NCBI GenBank assembly: GCA_022766795.1
Contig: JALEPE010000062.1
Coordinates: forward strand, 1-14,516
Source of the DNA: Helicobacter sp.
Lineage (GTDB): Bacteria > Campylobacterota > Campylobacteria > Campylobacterales > Helicobacteraceae
Reading direction: 5' to 3'
DNA length: 14,516 nucleotides
In this document: positions 1 to 7,288 of the stretch, one piece after another
How the letters are laid out: each line of letters begins with the position of its first letter
How positions within the stretch are numbered: the first letter of the stretch is position 1
Translations under genes and position numbers: made by a program
The notes under the pieces: model-generated
The model's input: only the letters and a program-made list of their open reading frames with translations
The model's database searches: none
Told to the model about the DNA's origin: nothing

Positions 1-737
1 GCTTCCTTTTCATACGCTCCGCTTTGCCCATTACTCAATAACAACACTGTATCGTTTGTAGAAGTATCGCCATCCACACTAATGGCATTAAAAGTCGTTT
101 CCGAAGCAATTTTTAACAACTCTTGCATATCTTGCTTTGGAATCTTAGCATCTGTGGTGATAAAACACAACATTGTTGCAAGACTTGGATTAATCATTCC
201 CGCACCTTTACAGATTGCTCCAATCTTAAAACTACTCTTATCCTCAAGCACCACCTCAAATGCAATTGTTTTGCTAAATCTATCTGTCGTCATAATTGCT
301 TCTGCGGCATTTTTATTATCACATTTTGTTAAGTCAATTTTACTAAAAGCATTTATAATGCTTTGCTTTGGTAGTTGCACACCAATCACGCCCGTAGAAC
401 TCATAATAGGATTCTTAATCACGCTAAAATATCCCTGTAATGCGCTTAAAACTTCGCGCACATTTTCCACACCCTCATCACCTGTTAGCGCGTTTGCATT
501 TTTGGAATTAATGAGCACAAAATTTGTTTGGAATCCCTTAGGATAACTTTGAAAATGCAGAATTGGAGCGGCACAAAACTTATTTTGCGTAAAGATCCCC
601 TCCACTTCACACAAGGAATCCGAATAAATAAATGCCACATCAGGTGCATTATCCTTTTTAAGTCCTGCACTCACACCATCACAATAAAATCCCTTAGGCG
701 CAACAACGCCATTATCAATAGGAAACACGCTAAACAT
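1..737 (-). CDS. argJ: Glutamate N-acetyltransferase / ornithine acetyltransferase ArgJ (3' end cut by window edge)
   Basis: ArgJ moves the acetyl group from N-acetylornithine to glutamate, recycling acetyl in arginine synthesis; some family members also use acetyl-CoA. About 245 residues are visible, roughly the N-terminal 60% of a ~400-residue enzyme. The family autocleavage site is present as KGAGMINPSLATML (177-190), where T188 would become the nucleophilic N-terminus of the beta chain. STGVIG (114-119) fits the oxyanion-hole segment, and SVDGDTSTNDT (220-230) follows as expected. The chosen ATG reads MFSVFPIDNG and overlaps the end of the upstream K+ channel gene by 8 nt. A strong GAGGAG ribosome binding site lies within that gene's last codons, which suggests translational coupling. 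It is the last visible gene of rpmB-kch-argJ. The family assignment is strong; whether the enzyme is mono- or bifunctional cannot be seen. Confidence 0.93.
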   Translation of the reverse strand, partial: MFSVFPIDNGVVAPKGFYCDGVSAGLKKDNAPDVAFIYSDSLCEVEGIFTQNKFCAAPILHFQSYPKGFQTNFVLINSKNANALTGDEGVENVREVLSALQGYFSVIKNPIMSSTGVIGVQLPKQSIINAFSKIDLTKCDNKNAAEAIMTTDRFSKTIAFEVVLEDKSSFKIGAICKGAGMINPSLATMLCFITTDAKIPKQDMQELLKIASETTFNAISVDGDTSTNDTVLLLSNGQSGAYEKE

Positions 738-1860
738 ATTTTAACTCCTCTGGTTTGTCTTTTTTAGAAATAAGTTGTTTTGTTAAACGCACTCCGTGCG
801 AAGTTCCAATCACAAGCAATTTACATTCACTTGTTACCAGTGTATCGCCATTGGGCATAGAGATAAACTTACCATCTTTTTGTGTGATTCCAACAACAGA
901 AGTTTGTGTAATTTCACGCACGTGCGCCTCTTTTAATTTTTTTAGCACAAGCCACGAATAACGCGGAACAATAATCTCTTCTAAATCAAGTGGTGTATCT
1001 TTTTGATAAGCAAAACGTTCTAGCAAATTCTCCATATCTGGACGTGTAGCCATTGCATTAACGCGTTGTGCAAAAAGTTTTGTTGGCGATACAACACAAT
1101 CTGCACCAAGTTTTTTTAACTTCTCTTCATCCTCGTTGCTATTAGCATTTGCAATCACAAAATAAGGCTTGCGTCCAAGCTCTCGCTCATACAAGCGCAC
1201 TGATGCAATTTGTGCGATATTATCCGCAATATTATTAGAAAGCGCAATCACGCCTCTAGCACTAGATAAATGACATTTTAGCATTGCAATTTCTGTATGC
1301 GGGTCTTCATTAATAAAGAGGGGATAGTGATACTTTTGTGCAATCTCCTCTAAATCCGCATTGCGATCTACCACCACAAAGGGAATATGCGCTTCCCTAA
1401 ACTGCTGGGAAAGTTGAATCGTATAATCATTATGGTAACAAATAATAAAATGATTTTTTAAACGCGCGATTCTATAAATCATATTGCGTTCCTTAATAAT
1501 TGGTATAAGATTCCCACGACTTAGCACATCAATCACACTAATGACGCAAAAGCTTAAAACTGCAGACCCCGCTAACATAACAAGTGCGGTATAAAACACA
1601 TCTAAGCCTTCAAATTCATCTTCTTTTAATGCACCAAAACCCGTGGTAGTGAATGTATAAGAAGCTTGAAAAAATGCGTCTATTAAGCTATAATCTGTTA
1701 CGACAACATAACCTAAAGTGCTAAGAAATAATCCTGCAAAAAGCAGTAAAAAAGGTGCTCGGAAAGGCTTTAGTTGCTCATAGAGCATTCCCGACATATC
1801 AATATCCGGTTTTTGTGTGCCCTCCCAGTGGAGAAATTCCTTGAGCTTATTAAAAGCCAC
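730..1860 (-). CDS. kch: Two-TM potassium channel protein with RCK (TrkA-N/TrkA-C) domain
   Basis: This is a predicted inner-membrane K+ channel subunit of 376 residues, laid out like MthK: TM1 about 35-55, pore helix and filter 60-76, TM2 88-110, then a cytoplasmic RCK domain from about 137 and a TrkA-C-like part from about 290 to the end. The neighbourhood downstream of rpmB matches, from memory, the H. pylori HP0491-HP0490 pair, where HP0490 is the K+ channel HpKchA. Two features are odd. The filter reads TTTGFG (71-76) instead of TVGYG. The first RCK loop, where GxGxxG is usual, reads CYHNDYTIQL (141-150) without glycine, although the acidic end of the next strand (VVVDRN, 162-167) is kept. 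The gene starts 19 bp after rpmB and its stop overlaps the argJ start. The family call is firm; ion selectivity and ligand are inferred. Confidence 0.88.
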   Translation of the reverse strand: MAFNKLKEFLHWEGTQKPDIDMSGMLYEQLKPFRAPFLLLFAGLFLSTLGYVVVTDYSLIDAFFQASYTFTTTGFGALKEDEFEGLDVFYTALVMLAGSAVLSFCVISVIDVLSRGNLIPIIKERNMIYRIARLKNHFIICYHNDYTIQLSQQFREAHIPFVVVDRNADLEEIAQKYHYPLFINEDPHTEIAMLKCHLSSARGVIALSNNIADNIAQIASVRLYERELGRKPYFVIANANSNEDEEKLKKLGADCVVSPTKLFAQRVNAMATRPDMENLLERFAYQKDTPLDLEEIIVPRYSWLVLKKLKEAHVREITQTSVVGITQKDGKFISMPNGDTLVTSECKLLVIGTSHGVRLTKQLISKKDKPEELKYV

Positions 1861-1879
1861 AGCCCAATCCTAGCAAGGA

Positions 1880-2068
1880 TTAAGAGCGTTTTTTCATTGT
1901 GCGTAACGTAGAAGCAGCGATTCTAACTTTCATTGTTCTGCCATCTTCTAGCTTGATTCTAACAGTTCTTAAGTTTGGTAAAGTCCTCTTTCTTGTTTTA
2001 TTGTTTGCGTGGCTTACATTGTTGCCTACCATTGGACCCTTACCCGTAAAAAAACATTTTCTTGCCAT
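1880..2068 (-). CDS. rpmB: 50S ribosomal protein L28
   Basis: L28 is a structural protein of the large ribosomal subunit. The 62-residue product has the usual length and pattern: MARKCFFTGKGPMVGNNVSH at the start with the conserved GN.VSHAN region, a basic KTRKRTLPNL segment, and a C-terminal part ending in basic residues. A ribosome binding site (AAGGA) lies about 7 nt before the ATG. It is the first gene of an apparent rpmB-kch-argJ unit, with kch starting 19 bp downstream. A candidate -10 element lies about 40 bp upstream. No truncation is seen. Confidence 0.97.
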   Translation of the reverse strand: MARKCFFTGKGPMVGNNVSHANNKTRKRTLPNLRTVRIKLEDGRTMKVRIAASTLRTMKKRS

Positions 2069-2108
2069 TTTTTATCCTTACAAAAGTTGCTAATGAATTA
2101 AACCCGAG

Positions 2109-2114
2109 ATTCTA
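2109..2114 (-). promoter_or_regulatory. Candidate -10 box for rpmB-kch-argJ
   Basis: Read on the minus strand this is TAGAAT, one mismatch from TATAAT, about 41 bp upstream of the rpmB ATG in the 74-bp gap after fqrB. AT-rich sequence lies further upstream, as is usual for Helicobacter housekeeping promoters, which often lack a clear -35 box. TATATAG-like sequence nearby could serve instead, so the exact box is uncertain. Confidence 0.35.
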
Positions 2115-2142
2115 TCTAAAGCTATATAATAAAAAGTTTAAA

Positions 2143-3102
2143 TTAATGCAGCCTCTTTTTAATTTCTTGCACAATATAGAATCCGTGATTTAATGCCGCG
2201 GCAATAGAACCGCCATTTTTATACAAAATATCCCCCGCAATATAAATTTTATCAATAGAGCTTTGATGATTATCGTCTGTAACTGGCACACCATCACTAT
2301 CAAGTGCGATTCCACATTTACGCAAGAAATCAACTGGAGCCATACCGCCAATCGCATAAATTATGCGGTCAAACACTAAACTTGTAGAATCTGTAAAATT
2401 TACTTTTACCTTGCCATTTTCGTCTTCTAAGTTTTCAATGTCTATGCCCAATTTAGGAGTAATTTTTCCACCCTCAAAGCATTGTATAAGATTTTCTTGA
2501 TTTGTTTCGTTGATTCTGGAAAATTCTTTTCTGCGGTAATTTAATGTTACAGGATTTGTCTCACTTAGCACACAAGCATACTCCACCGCGGAATTTCCTC
2601 CCCCTACAACTAAGATATTCTCACCATCTATACAACTATTTGCATTGAAATTTACGATATTTTTAATGCTTGCTGGAATCGGATAACTTGGTTTATTGGG
2701 TTGCCCCATTTTGCCAATAGAGATGATGATAAAACGCGCCTTAAATTCTGTATTTTTTGCTGTGTGGATTAAGAAATAATCGTTTTGTTGTGTTATAGAT
2801 TCCACTTCGGTTTGAAACTGCACTTCAATTCCATTTTCTTGGATAATTTTATCAAATAAATCCAATGTGCTTTCCTTTGTCCCATCGCAAAAGTAAATGT
2901 TTCCATTTAATTCTACCTTTTGCCCCTTGTAATCCTTATCCACACGCTTTTTGTCTTTGTAAAACTTACGAATCGTTGTAGAATGCCCCTCACCTTTTTC
3001 AAATAAAATCACATCTTTAATCCCAAGCAGTTGCGATTCTACCGCTGAAGCAATCCCGCCCGGACCTCCACCGATAATTGCTATTTCATAAATGTCTTTC
3101 AT
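2143..3102 (-). CDS. fqrB: Flavodoxin:quinone reductase FqrB-like FAD/NADPH oxidoreductase (thioredoxin reductase fold)
   Basis: The 319-residue flavoprotein has two dinucleotide-binding sites. The FAD site IIGGGPGGIASA (9-20) is at the N-terminus, the NADPH site VVGGGNSAVEYA (165-176) is central, and the typical FAD-contacting YIAGDILYKNGG is near 287-298. The family resembles thioredoxin reductase, but no CxxC dithiol is present: cysteines at about 72, 157 and 177 are isolated. That argues against thioredoxin reduction. From memory, H. pylori HP1164 and C. jejuni Cj0559 of this type were characterised as FqrB, which moves electrons between flavodoxin (reduced by pyruvate oxidoreductase) and NADPH. 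Orthology is inferred from sequence pattern. The ATG overlaps the ccoS stop by 4 nt, making this the third gene of maf-ccoS-fqrB. The enzyme is cytoplasmic. Confidence 0.82.
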   Translation of the reverse strand: MKDIYEIAIIGGGPGGIASAVESQLLGIKDVILFEKGEGHSTTIRKFYKDKKRVDKDYKGQKVELNGNIYFCDGTKESTLDLFDKIIQENGIEVQFQTEVESITQQNDYFLIHTAKNTEFKARFIIISIGKMGQPNKPSYPIPASIKNIVNFNANSCIDGENILVVGGGNSAVEYACVLSETNPVTLNYRRKEFSRINETNQENLIQCFEGGKITPKLGIDIENLEDENGKVKVNFTDSTSLVFDRIIYAIGGMAPVDFLRKCGIALDSDGVPVTDDNHQSSIDKIYIAGDILYKNGGSIAAALNHGFYIVQEIKKRLH

Positions 3103-3299
3103 TTTTCATCCTTTATAGTATTTTTATTATCATTTACTGCGTGACGCAAATCTTCTTCGCTATCAAACAAAACGCCTTGCATCATTTTCTTTTCATCATC
3201 AAACTGCCCATTTTTCAATCCCCAAAGAAATGCAACCAAACCAATAAGCCCAATCACAATAGAAGTAGCAAGCATTACGGCAACCATTGCTGTATTCAT
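3099..3299 (-). CDS. ccoS: cbb3-type cytochrome oxidase assembly protein CcoS
   Basis: The 66-residue single-span membrane protein has one hydrophobic segment at about 4-27, followed by WGLKNGQFDD (27-36), the hallmark of CcoS (family pattern FLWAxxxGQFDD). An acidic stretch with LFDSEED (44-50) follows and matches the usual LxDD tail. CcoS is needed for maturation of cbb3-type cytochrome c oxidase, including metal and heme cofactor insertion; it usually sits with ccoGHI. Here it lies between maf and fqrB, with 4-nt ATGA overlaps at both ends, so translational coupling is likely. No other cco gene is visible in the window. Confidence 0.88.
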   Translation of the reverse strand: MNTAMVAVMLATSIVIGLIGLVAFLWGLKNGQFDDEKKMMQGVLFDSEEDLRHAVNDNKNTIKDEK

Positions 3300-3850
3300 A
3301 CGATTCCCTTTAAAAATGGCAATAAAGATTCCATAGGCAATCCTAGAGCATTGGAAGTTGTCCCAATTTGCTTTTTAATATATTTTTGGTGGAATCCCTC
3401 CACCATCACTGCCCCCGCTTTATTGCGCCAAGCATTACTTTGTAAATAGGATTCCATTGCTTCCTCGTTAAACTCTCCAAACTCAAAATGCGTCTGGCTT
3501 ACATTCACATAAAAAAACTTTTCCAAATGCAACACCGCACAGCTTATCACGCTTGCAACTCCTCCGCTTTGTGCTCTCAAAAATGCTCTAGCTTGCGCTT
3601 GATCCTTTGCTTTACGTTGCAAGATTCCATTACAGCTCACAACACTATCTGCGATAAGTAAAGGCAACTCTAATCCGTATTGCTTTAATGCACTTTGATG
3701 CTTGCCTAAAGCCGCTGCATAAGCAAAAGCCTTAGGAGATTCCGAGCATAATTGCTCTTCATCAAATCCATTTTCACTGACGATAAAAGGAATCCCAAAG
3801 CTACTTAAAATTCTTTGGCGCACGCAAGAAGTTGAGCATAAACGCAACAT
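3296..3850 (-). CDS. maf: Maf-like nucleoside triphosphate pyrophosphatase (divergent)
   Basis: Maf proteins are house-cleaning pyrophosphatases that hydrolyse non-canonical or selected NTPs, and were first linked to septum formation. The 184-residue length is typical. Recognisable elements are the N-terminal STSCVRQRIL (6-15; canonical SxSPRR), IADSVV (66-71) around catalytic Asp68 (canonical ADTVV), SGGV (95-98), NKAGAVMVEGF (143-153; canonical DKAGxYxIQG) and SNALGLPMESL (166-176; canonical NVVGLPL). Several positions deviate: the SPRR proline and first arginine are Cys and Val, and the GKP motif after the Asp reads QRKAKD. The fold assignment is good, but substrate preference cannot be told. 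It is the first gene of maf-ccoS-fqrB, with AAGGAA upstream of the ATG. Confidence 0.8.
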   Translation of the reverse strand: MLRLCSTSCVRQRILSSFGIPFIVSENGFDEEQLCSESPKAFAYAAALGKHQSALKQYGLELPLLIADSVVSCNGILQRKAKDQAQARAFLRAQSGGVASVISCAVLHLEKFFYVNVSQTHFEFGEFNEEAMESYLQSNAWRNKAGAVMVEGFHQKYIKKQIGTTSNALGLPMESLLPFLKGIV

Positions 3851-3880
3851 AAGATTCCTTATCGTAGTTTTTGAAACAGA

Positions 3881-3886
3881 ATTATA
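3881..3886 (-). promoter_or_regulatory. Candidate -10 box for maf-ccoS-fqrB
   Basis: Read on the minus strand this is a perfect TATAAT in the 69-bp acpS-maf gap, about 31 bp before the maf ATG, which would give a short leader containing AAGGAA. A second TATAAT lies at 3898-3903 on the same strand. Either could serve; no clear -35 box is visible, as is common in Helicobacter. Confidence 0.45.
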
Positions 3887-3919
3887 ATCTTTTGAAAATT
3901 ATAAAATCATAAGAACTGA

Positions 3920-4279
3920 TTAATATTCTAAACTTATCCCTACAACTGCGATGGCGAATCCTCCATCGTGCGCAATGGAAAGACTTAAAGATTCCACATT
4001 GAAATAATCTAACTTCTCTTTCGTTAAATTGAGAACCGGCGCACCTTTGGAGCTTTTAGATACCAGTATATCGTGGAATCTCAACTCTTTTCCGATTCCA
4101 CATTTTAATGCTTTTGCGCACGCTTCTTTTGCTGCCCAAAACCCTGCAACACTCTGCGGAGTTTTCGCAAGCACAATTTCACTCTCATTCAAAAATCTTT
4201 TTAGTGCGCGCTCACCAAACTTCGCACATAGCGATTCCATTCTTTTAATACTTACAATATCTACACCAACACAAACCAT
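3920..4279 (-). CDS. acpS: Holo-[acyl-carrier-protein] synthase
   Basis: AcpS transfers the 4'-phosphopantetheine arm from CoA to a serine of apo-ACP, switching on the carrier for fatty-acid synthesis. At 119 residues it has the normal length of trimeric AcpS. GVDIV (5-9) carries the Mg-binding Asp7, and FWAAKEACAKAL (47-58) carries Glu52 and the lysine of the FxxKEAxxKA signature. LSLSIAHDGGFAIAVV (98-113) is the usual C-terminal strand pair. It starts 3 bp after the fliL stop, so fliL and acpS are probably co-transcribed; from memory the same pairing occurs in H. pylori (HP0809-HP0808). A 69-bp gap with its own promoter candidate separates it from maf. Confidence 0.95.
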   Translation of the reverse strand: MVCVGVDIVSIKRMESLCAKFGERALKRFLNESEIVLAKTPQSVAGFWAAKEACAKALKCGIGKELRFHDILVSKSSKGAPVLNLTKEKLDYFNVESLSLSIAHDGGFAIAVVGISLEY

Positions 4280-4282
4280 TTA

Positions 4283-4822
4283 TTATTGCACAACAAATTC
4301 TGTAAAAAAGATATTCATAATCCTGCCATCTACCAAAAACTCATTTAAGCGTTCCATTAACTCTTCTTTGAGTTTTTGCTTACCCTTTGCTGTTTGCACT
4401 TCCTCAAAGGTTTTAGAACTAAGAATTGTGATAACCGTATCACGTAATACATTGCGTTTATTGTCCAATTCTACTTGCATTTCAGCAATACTTAATTCTA
4501 ATGCAATAGAAGTCTTTAAATATCGCTTGCCACCACCAGAAGCAAGCAAATTAATAATAAATTGATCTAGTGGATACATTGGACCAATGCTTAAAAGATT
4601 ACTATTTGGATTTGCCGCACTACCCTTGTTTGCTGCACTTTGTGCTTGTGGCGCAGCAGGATTCGCTCCCGCTTCCTCATCTCCTCCACTAAAGATTAAA
4701 ACAGCCACAACAATCAAAATAATTAACAACAGCGCAGCAACGCCGATGATAATAAATAATAGCATCTTGTTTTGCTTTAAACCTTCTAGTTTAGATCCTT
4801 TCTTTTCTTCTTCCTCTGCCAT
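4283..4822 (-). CDS. fliL: Flagellar basal-body-associated protein FliL
   Basis: FliL is a single-span inner-membrane protein at the flagellar motor, where its periplasmic domain surrounds or contacts stator units and affects torque and stability. The 179-residue product has a short charged cytoplasmic N-terminus (MAEEEEKKGSK), a strong TM helix at about 20-44, and a low-complexity Ala/Asn/Pro/Ser linker (about 52-75). The FliL domain follows from about 80, with YPLDQFIINL, RYLKTSIALEL and a C-terminal INMFF-like strand (MNIFFTEFVVQ). An AAGGAGA ribosome binding site precedes the ATG. No sigma-54 or sigma-28 type promoter was seen; a sigma-70 like -10 lies just upstream. Motility is therefore implied for the organism. 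Confidence 0.93.
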   Translation of the reverse strand: MAEEEEKKGSKLEGLKQNKMLLFIIIGVAALLLIILIVVAVLIFSGGDEEAGANPAAPQAQSAANKGSAANPNSNLLSIGPMYPLDQFIINLLASGGGKRYLKTSIALELSIAEMQVELDNKRNVLRDTVITILSSKTFEEVQTAKGKQKLKEELMERLNEFLVDGRIMNIFFTEFVVQ

Positions 4823-4847
4823 ATTCTCTCCTTAAACTAAACCTTAT

Positions 4848-4853
4848 ATTATA
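4848..4853 (-). promoter_or_regulatory. Candidate -10 box for fliL-acpS
   Basis: The minus strand reads TATAAT in the 43-bp space between the pheA stop and the fliL ATG, about 26 bp before the start codon. It would give a short leader that still contains the AAGGAGA ribosome binding site. Read-through from lysA-pheA is also possible because no hairpin terminator is visible after pheA. Confidence 0.4.
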
Positions 4854-4865
4854 GTAATCTTTATC

Positions 4866-5927
4866 TTAATTTTTCAAATAACTTCCTAACCATTTTAATG
4901 TATTAGGGTGCCGTTGAAATAGCTCTCTCACATTTACATCATCAATATGCCCATCAATATCAATGAAAAAGCAATAGTTAAAATCTCCCCCTAGCACAGG
5001 ACGCGACTGAATGGAAGTCATATTAATATTCAAGTCCTTAATATCGTAAAGTAAATGGTATAAAGCTCCGGGCTTATCGGTATTTTCTAAGTTTGCATAA
5101 AGAGATGTTTTATCCTTTCCGCACGATTGATTCTTAAAATTACTCACAATGATAAAACGTGTTTTATTGTTAGAGTTATCCTCTATATTTCCAAATAACA
5201 CTGGTACATTGTAAAGCTTGGAAGCAATATGCGAACAAATCGCTGCGCTCTTAGGATTCTCTGCGGCAAGTTGCGCCGCACGCGCTGTGGAATCCACTGG
5301 AATTCTTTGAATATGATCCAAAGAATGCTCGTTCAAAAAGTTAGAACACTGCCCAAAAGCAATATCTTTAGAATAAATCACTGCAATATCCGCAACACTC
5401 TCTGCCCGACTTGCAAAACAATGGTGAATCGGCATATACACTTCTGCGACAATTTTTAAATCTGTTTGTCCCAATAAATCCAATGTCTCACCAACTGCAC
5501 CATTTTTGTTGTTTTCAATCGGAATCACAGCATAATTTGCGCGACAATTCTCCACGCTTTTAAAGGCTTGTGTAATGGTATTATGTGAAAAATATTCGCA
5601 CATTGCGCCAAAACGCGATTCTGCTGCTTGGTGCGTATAGCTTCCAAGTGGTCCCAAATACGCCACGCGTTCAGGTAATTCAAGATTCCGACTAACCGCA
5701 AAAATTTCTAAATAAATCGCCTCAATCGCTGCCTTATCCAATAATAAGGATTTTTTAGCATTTAAACGTTCAATAATTTCTTTTTCACGCTCGGGGCGAT
5801 AAATGGGTGCTTTGCTTTGCAGTTTTTCTTTTCCAATACGTTTGACAATCTCCATTCTGCGTTCTAAAAGCTGCAAAATATCATCATCAATATGATCAAT
5901 TTCTGCCCTAAAATGCTGCAATTTCAT
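4866..5927 (-). CDS. pheA: Bifunctional chorismate mutase / prephenate dehydratase
   Basis: The P-protein converts chorismate to prephenate and then to phenylpyruvate for phenylalanine synthesis. With the chosen start it has 353 residues in three parts. An AroQ chorismate mutase helix bundle covers about 1-85 (IDHIDDDILQLLERR, with YRPEREKEI). The dehydratase starts at VAYLGPLGSYTHQAA and includes AVIPIENNKNGAVGETLDLL and the NNKTRFIIV segment with the catalytic TRF threonine. The C-terminal ACT domain contains DKPGALYHLL and SIQSRPV, the phenylalanine-binding GAL and ESRP-like motifs, so feedback inhibition is expected. An in-frame ATG 21 nt upstream exists, but the start at 5927 is preferred: GGAGG lies just before it and its ATGA overlaps the lysA stop by 4 nt, indicating coupling with lysA. 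Confidence 0.94.
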   Translation of the reverse strand: MKLQHFRAEIDHIDDDILQLLERRMEIVKRIGKEKLQSKAPIYRPEREKEIIERLNAKKSLLLDKAAIEAIYLEIFAVSRNLELPERVAYLGPLGSYTHQAAESRFGAMCEYFSHNTITQAFKSVENCRANYAVIPIENNKNGAVGETLDLLGQTDLKIVAEVYMPIHHCFASRAESVADIAVIYSKDIAFGQCSNFLNEHSLDHIQRIPVDSTARAAQLAAENPKSAAICSHIASKLYNVPVLFGNIEDNSNNKTRFIIVSNFKNQSCGKDKTSLYANLENTDKPGALYHLLYDIKDLNINMTSIQSRPVLGGDFNYCFFIDIDGHIDDVNVRELFQRHPNTLKWLGSYLKN

Positions 5928-7204
5928 AGCAATCCTCCTAGCACGCAATCTTTTTCTAACGCAATGATATCCTCAAAAGTCTCTCTCTTGCGCACAAGAG
6001 TGATTCTACCCTGCTCTATAGCGACTTCCGCACTTTTTGGACGCGTATTGTAATTACTCGCCATACTAAATCCATACGCCCCAGCACTTAAAACTGCTAA
6101 AATATCACCTCTCTCAATCTTTGGTAAAGTGATATTTTTCCCCAAATAATCGCCACTTTCACAAATTGGACCCACAATATCCGCACAAATACTATCTTGT
6201 GATTCCTTTAATGCAATAATTTGGTGGTATGCGCCATATAAACTCGGGCGAATTAAATCATTCATTGCGCCATCAACAATAACAAAATGCTTCCCTTGAT
6301 TCTCTTTTTGATACAACACTTGCGTTAAAAACACTCCGCTATTTCCTACAATAAATCTTCCCGGCTCACAAATAATCGTTACATCAAGCCCACGCAACTC
6401 CTCTAAAATCGCTTGCGCATAGTCATAAGGCTGAATCGTTGTTTCATCGCTATAAGTGATTCCAATCCCTCCACCAACATCAAAGAACTTAATATCCATT
6501 TTAAGCGCTAAAAGACTATGCGCAAGTTGTGCGATTTTCTGTGCAGATTCTTGAATGGGTTTTAGTTTCGTGATTTGACTGCCAATGTGGAAGTGGATTC
6601 CAACGGGCTCTAAAAATTCTGAATTATGCGCATATAGATACATTTCTTTTGCAACTTCAATGCTGACACCAAATTTATTTTCCTTTAAGCCTGTAGAAAT
6701 ATAAGGATGTGTTTGCGGATCAATATCGGGATTCACACGCACAGAGATTCTAGCCACGCATTCTAGCTCCTTAGCGCATTGCTCCACACGCTGCAATTCC
6801 TCTTTGCTCTCCACATTGATAAACAAGATTCCAAGTTTTAATGCCTCTTTAATCTCAAAATCCTGTTTTCCAACACCACTATAAATAATTTTGTATTTTG
6901 GAATCCCTGCTAAAACCGCGCGTTTAATCTCACCCAAAGACACACAATCCGCTCCGCATTCTAAACCTGCTAACTTCTTAACAATACTCAAATTAGAATT
7001 TGCTTTTAATGCGTAACAAATTAATGCTTTTCTCCCTGCAAACGCTGCTTTTAGCTGATTAACCCTTTGTGCGATTCTATCTAAATCATACACATATAAA
7101 GGCGTTCCAAACTGCCTAACTGCCTCTTGCAGATGCTTCCATTCAAAATTACCACTAAGCTCTGGAATATTTGGGGTATTTAAAGATTGTATATCTTGCA
7201 TCAT
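5924..7204 (-). CDS. lysA: Diaminopimelate decarboxylase
   Basis: LysA is the PLP enzyme that decarboxylates meso-diaminopimelate to L-lysine, the last step of the pathway that also supplies peptidoglycan precursor. The 426-residue protein shows the fold III pattern: the PLP lysine in CYALKANSN (63-71, K67), the HIGSQI motif, the glycine-rich GGGIG, EPGRFIVGNSG, the cross-dimer CESGDYLG motif, and AGAYGFSMASNYN near the C-terminus. Two consecutive ATG codons are possible starts; AAAGGG precedes the first. Its stop overlaps pheA in ATGA, so lysA-pheA are translated together. It is preceded by a promoter candidate and by the 486-bp repeat-filled spacer. Confidence 0.96.
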   Translation of the reverse strand: MMQDIQSLNTPNIPELSGNFEWKHLQEAVRQFGTPLYVYDLDRIAQRVNQLKAAFAGRKALICYALKANSNLSIVKKLAGLECGADCVSLGEIKRAVLAGIPKYKIIYSGVGKQDFEIKEALKLGILFINVESKEELQRVEQCAKELECVARISVRVNPDIDPQTHPYISTGLKENKFGVSIEVAKEMYLYAHNSEFLEPVGIHFHIGSQITKLKPIQESAQKIAQLAHSLLALKMDIKFFDVGGGIGITYSDETTIQPYDYAQAILEELRGLDVTIICEPGRFIVGNSGVFLTQVLYQKENQGKHFVIVDGAMNDLIRPSLYGAYHQIIALKESQDSICADIVGPICESGDYLGKNITLPKIERGDILAVLSAGAYGFSMASNYNTRPKSAEVAIEQGRITLVRKRETFEDIIALEKDCVLGGLL

Positions 7205-7239
7205 CTAACCCTTTGAACTCTAAATTTTCCGCGCATTGT

Positions 7240-7245
7240 ATTATA
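7240..7245 (-). promoter_or_regulatory. Candidate -10 box for lysA-pheA
   Basis: The minus strand reads TATAAT preceded by a T-run, about 36 bp before the lysA ATG, with the AAAGGG ribosome binding site downstream. The upstream T-rich sequence fits Helicobacter sigma-80 promoters, which rarely have a good -35 box. Confidence 0.5.
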
Positions 7246-7288
7246 AAAAGCCTTAAAAATGGAATCGCAAGCTTAAGATTCTATTATT

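Noticed and set aside
82..546. Plus-strand open frame of 154 codons opposite argJ
   Set aside because: It is the antisense of a clear ArgJ coding region with motif-level matches; its translation has no recognisable domain and no ribosome binding site.
4029..4565. Plus-strand open frame of 178 codons across acpS and fliL
   Set aside because: It runs antisense through two well-supported genes and across their junction, and its translation has no family features.
5928..5948. N-terminal extension of pheA by 7 codons (MRARRIA)
   Set aside because: The downstream ATG has a GGAGG site and an ATGA overlap with lysA, and the chorismate mutase domain starts there.
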